A stretch of DNA of 7,942 nt. Source: an uncultured Bacteroidales bacterium (GTDB taxonomy: Bacteria; Bacteroidota; Bacteroidia; Bacteroidales; Muribaculaceae). Within the stretch, counting starts at the first letter, position 1. Every line of letters begins with the position of its first letter. This document shows positions 6,417-7,942 of the stretch, one piece after another. The notes under the pieces are model-generated. The model saw nothing but the letters and a program-made list of their open reading frames with translations. It made no database searches and was not told where the DNA came from. The stretch spans positions 1 to 7,942 of the forward strand of contig URNY01000125.1 in NCBI GenBank assembly GCA_900549375.1, in the 5' to 3' direction. Made by a program: the position numbers and the translations under genes.

Positions 6417-7193
6417 TTACCTTAGCGTGAGCCATGCCAGCAGGCATCCCATCAATATGATGAAAGCGCAGAGCACTATATAGAGCTGCCCCGAAGTGCG
6501 TTTCTCCATGGCGAGCTGCACATCGGAGATGCTGCGGAAGGCATTGTGGCCGGACTCTTCGCATCTGTTGGCAATTTTGCGCAGACGAGGAATAGAGGTG
6601 GGGAGATGATCGAGCACCTCGCTGAGCACCTTGCCATAGCTCTTTATATCCTCCTCGGTGTCGACGGTCGAAAGATTCTCTTTCTGGGCGTAACCGACAT
6701 TTATCAGCTTCAGATTCTCGTTATATTCGGTGAAGATGATGGTGTCGGGCGTGATGGGGGTATGGACCAGATGATTCTCCTGGATATACTCCATCGCGTC
6801 GAGAAGTTGTGTCTGAAGCCTGTGCACTATTCTTGGAGTGAGGCGTTTCTCATCTATGAGGCGGCGCAGCGAATAGCCGTAGACGTCGTCGGTGATGATG
6901 GAGAGTCCCACGCCGGGCACATCTTCAAGGTCGTTGACCATCACGATGTTCGGGTGGGCAAGGTTGTAACGGGTGTCGAACTCGCTCTCAAGCATGTGCC
7001 GGTATTCGGGCTTGTCGGCGTATTCCTTCTTCAAGGCTTTGAGCATCACCCATTTGCCGTGCTTGCGGATGGTGTAGACATCGTAATATTTCTCCTCCCA
7101 TTCGGGCAGAAGCGTGAGGTCCGACCATTTTCCCGTCGGGTCGTCGATCGGAATTTTCTTCTCCTCTTTGCTGATATATCCTAAAGGTTCCAA
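6417..7193 (-). CDS. Tail-anchored Hanks-type pseudokinase
   Basis: A 258-residue protein with a eukaryotic-type kinase fold and one C-terminal membrane helix. Kinase landmarks: WVMLKALKKEY with the ATP-binding lysine at K52; helix C glutamate at E71, nine residues before the LAHPNIV block (78-84), as in PknB; a hinge region near SIITDDVYGYSLRRLID (98-114). The catalytic loop reads LVHTPITPDTIIF (142-154), so the HRD Asp is Pro146, the following Lys is Thr148 and the Asn is Thr151. The DFG motif reads NVG (165-167). The activation segment is short, with no recognisable APE, while the helix F aspartate is kept (D182 in EDIKSYGKVL). Residues 237-257 form a hydrophobic helix ending with a single Arg, so the kinase-like domain should face the cytosol. 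Phosphotransfer looks impossible by the usual mechanism; a scaffold or ligand sensor is inferred. No ATG exists between the upstream in-frame stop (7218-7220) and codon 50; TTG 7193 is the best start. It lies 48 bp after serS. Confidence 0.85.
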   Translation of the reverse strand: MEPLGYISKEEKKIPIDDPTGKWSDLTLLPEWEEKYYDVYTIRKHGKWVMLKALKKEYADKPEYRHMLESEFDTRYNLAHPNIVMVNDLEDVPGVGLSIITDDVYGYSLRRLIDEKRLTPRIVHRLQTQLLDAMEYIQENHLVHTPITPDTIIFTEYNENLKLINVGYAQKENLSTVDTEEDIKSYGKVLSEVLDHLPTSIPRLRKIANRCEESGHNAFRSISDVQLAMEKRTSGQLYIVLCAFIILMGCLLAWLTLR

Positions 7194-7241
7194 AAGGTAA
7201 CGTATTATTTTGAGATATTATGACTGCAGATGTTTCGACTC

Positions 7242-7942
7242 TCAGTCGATTATGTCGAAGCCGGTATATTTGCGCAGGCATTCGGGCACGACGATTCCCT
7301 CATGCGTCTGGTTGTTCTCCAGCAGTGCGGCCACGATGCGCGGAAGCGCCAGTGCCGAGCCGTTGAGCGTGTGGCAGAGATGCGTTTTCTTGTCCTCGCC
7401 TCTGTAGCGGCATTTGAGCCTGTTGGCCTGATATGATTCGAAGTTGGATACCGACGATACCTCAAGCCAGCGTTTCTGGGCCGCCGACCATACCTCGAAG
7501 TCGAAGGTAATGGCTGATGTGAAGCTCATGTCGCCGCCGCATAGGCGCAGGATATGCCAGGGAAGGCCGAGTTTCTCGAGCAGTCCCTGCACGTGGTCTT
7601 TCATCTCTTCGAGAGCGGAGTATGAATTCTCCGGTTTCTCGATGCGGACGATTTCCACTTTGTCGAACTGATGCAGGCGGTTGAGGCCGCGCACATCCTT
7701 TCCGTAGCTGCCGGCCTCGCGGCGCCAGCAGGGTGAATAGGCGCAGTTCTTCTTCGGAAGTTCGTCGGCGGGAATGATTACGTCGCGGTAGATGTTCGTC
7801 ACGGGCACCTCGGCCGTCGGGATGAGATAGAGGTTGTCGAGATCCACATGATACATCTGTCCCTCTTTGTCGGGGAGCTGTCCCGTGCCATAGCCGGATG
7901 CTTCATTCACCACGAAGGGGGGCTCGACCTCGATATATCCCG
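7242..7942 (-). CDS. serS: Seryl-tRNA synthetase, N-terminal part outside window
   Basis: Class II aminoacyl-tRNA synthetase that charges tRNA-Ser with serine in the cytosol. The visible 233 codons cover most of the catalytic domain; roughly the first 190 residues, including the tRNA-binding coiled-coil arm, lie beyond base 7942, since bacterial SerRS is usually about 425 residues. The frame is open to the edge, starting GYIEVEPPFVVNEASGYGTG (end of motif 1 and following loop). Then come YLIPTAEVPVTNIYRDVI with the serine-binding TxE, motif 2 in CWRREAG and GLNRLHQFDKVE, and motif 3 in LNGSALALPRIVAALLENNQ, followed by the typical ending EGIVVPECLRKYTGFDIID. GTG at 7913 is internal, not the start. 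The TGA stop is at 7244-7242. All diagnostic residues appear intact. It is the first gene in the co-oriented run seen here. Confidence 0.97.
   Translation of the reverse strand, partial: GYIEVEPPFVVNEASGYGTGQLPDKEGQMYHVDLDNLYLIPTAEVPVTNIYRDVIIPADELPKKNCAYSPCWRREAGSYGKDVRGLNRLHQFDKVEIVRIEKPENSYSALEEMKDHVQGLLEKLGLPWHILRLCGGDMSFTSAITFDFEVWSAAQKRWLEVSSVSNFESYQANRLKCRYRGEDKKTHLCHTLNGSALALPRIVAALLENNQTHEGIVVPECLRKYTGFDIID

Overview
The window looks like chromosomal DNA of an anaerobic gut Bacteroidales, possibly Muribaculaceae-like. The grounds are GC-rich coding DNA with AT-rich spacers, poor Shine-Dalgarno sites, a DUF2027 protein (a Bacteroidetes family), a menaquinone-type UbiE/MenG methyltransferase, and a secreted Bacteroidetes-type alpha-amylase. 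The family-level assignment is an impression; the order is more secure.

All eight genes lie on the minus strand, so transcription runs from high to low coordinates. In that order they are: the C-terminal part of serS (7942-7242, 5' end outside the window); a small tail-anchored protein with a degenerate Hanks-type kinase fold (7193-6417); a two-lobed GNAT-like acetyltransferase of unknown substrate (6352-5225); menG/ubiE (5189-4425); a peptidase-U32 protein of the TrhP/YegQ type (4428-3175, 4-bp ATGA overlap with menG); a DUF2027 protein without the usual C-terminal Smr domain (3170-2454, 4 bp after the U32 gene); a DUF695 protein (2398-1958); and, after a 138-bp spacer, a secreted GH13 alpha-amylase running off the left edge (1819-1). 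Spacers from serS to DUF695 are -4 to 64 bp, so these seven could form one transcription unit. The amylase has its own upstream region with a candidate promoter, two short palindromes and a heptanucleotide repeat array.

The genes do not form one pathway. serS acts in translation, the U32 protein probably in tRNA wobble-uridine hydroxylation, menG in the last step of menaquinone synthesis, and the amylase in glycan foraging. The most interesting items are the membrane-anchored pseudokinase, which has lost the HRD aspartate and the DFG aspartate but keeps the Lys/Glu pair, and period-7 tandem repeats in three separate spacers. No mobile element, CRISPR array, rRNA, tRNA or defence system is visible. 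No gene-free stretch exceeds 300 bases.
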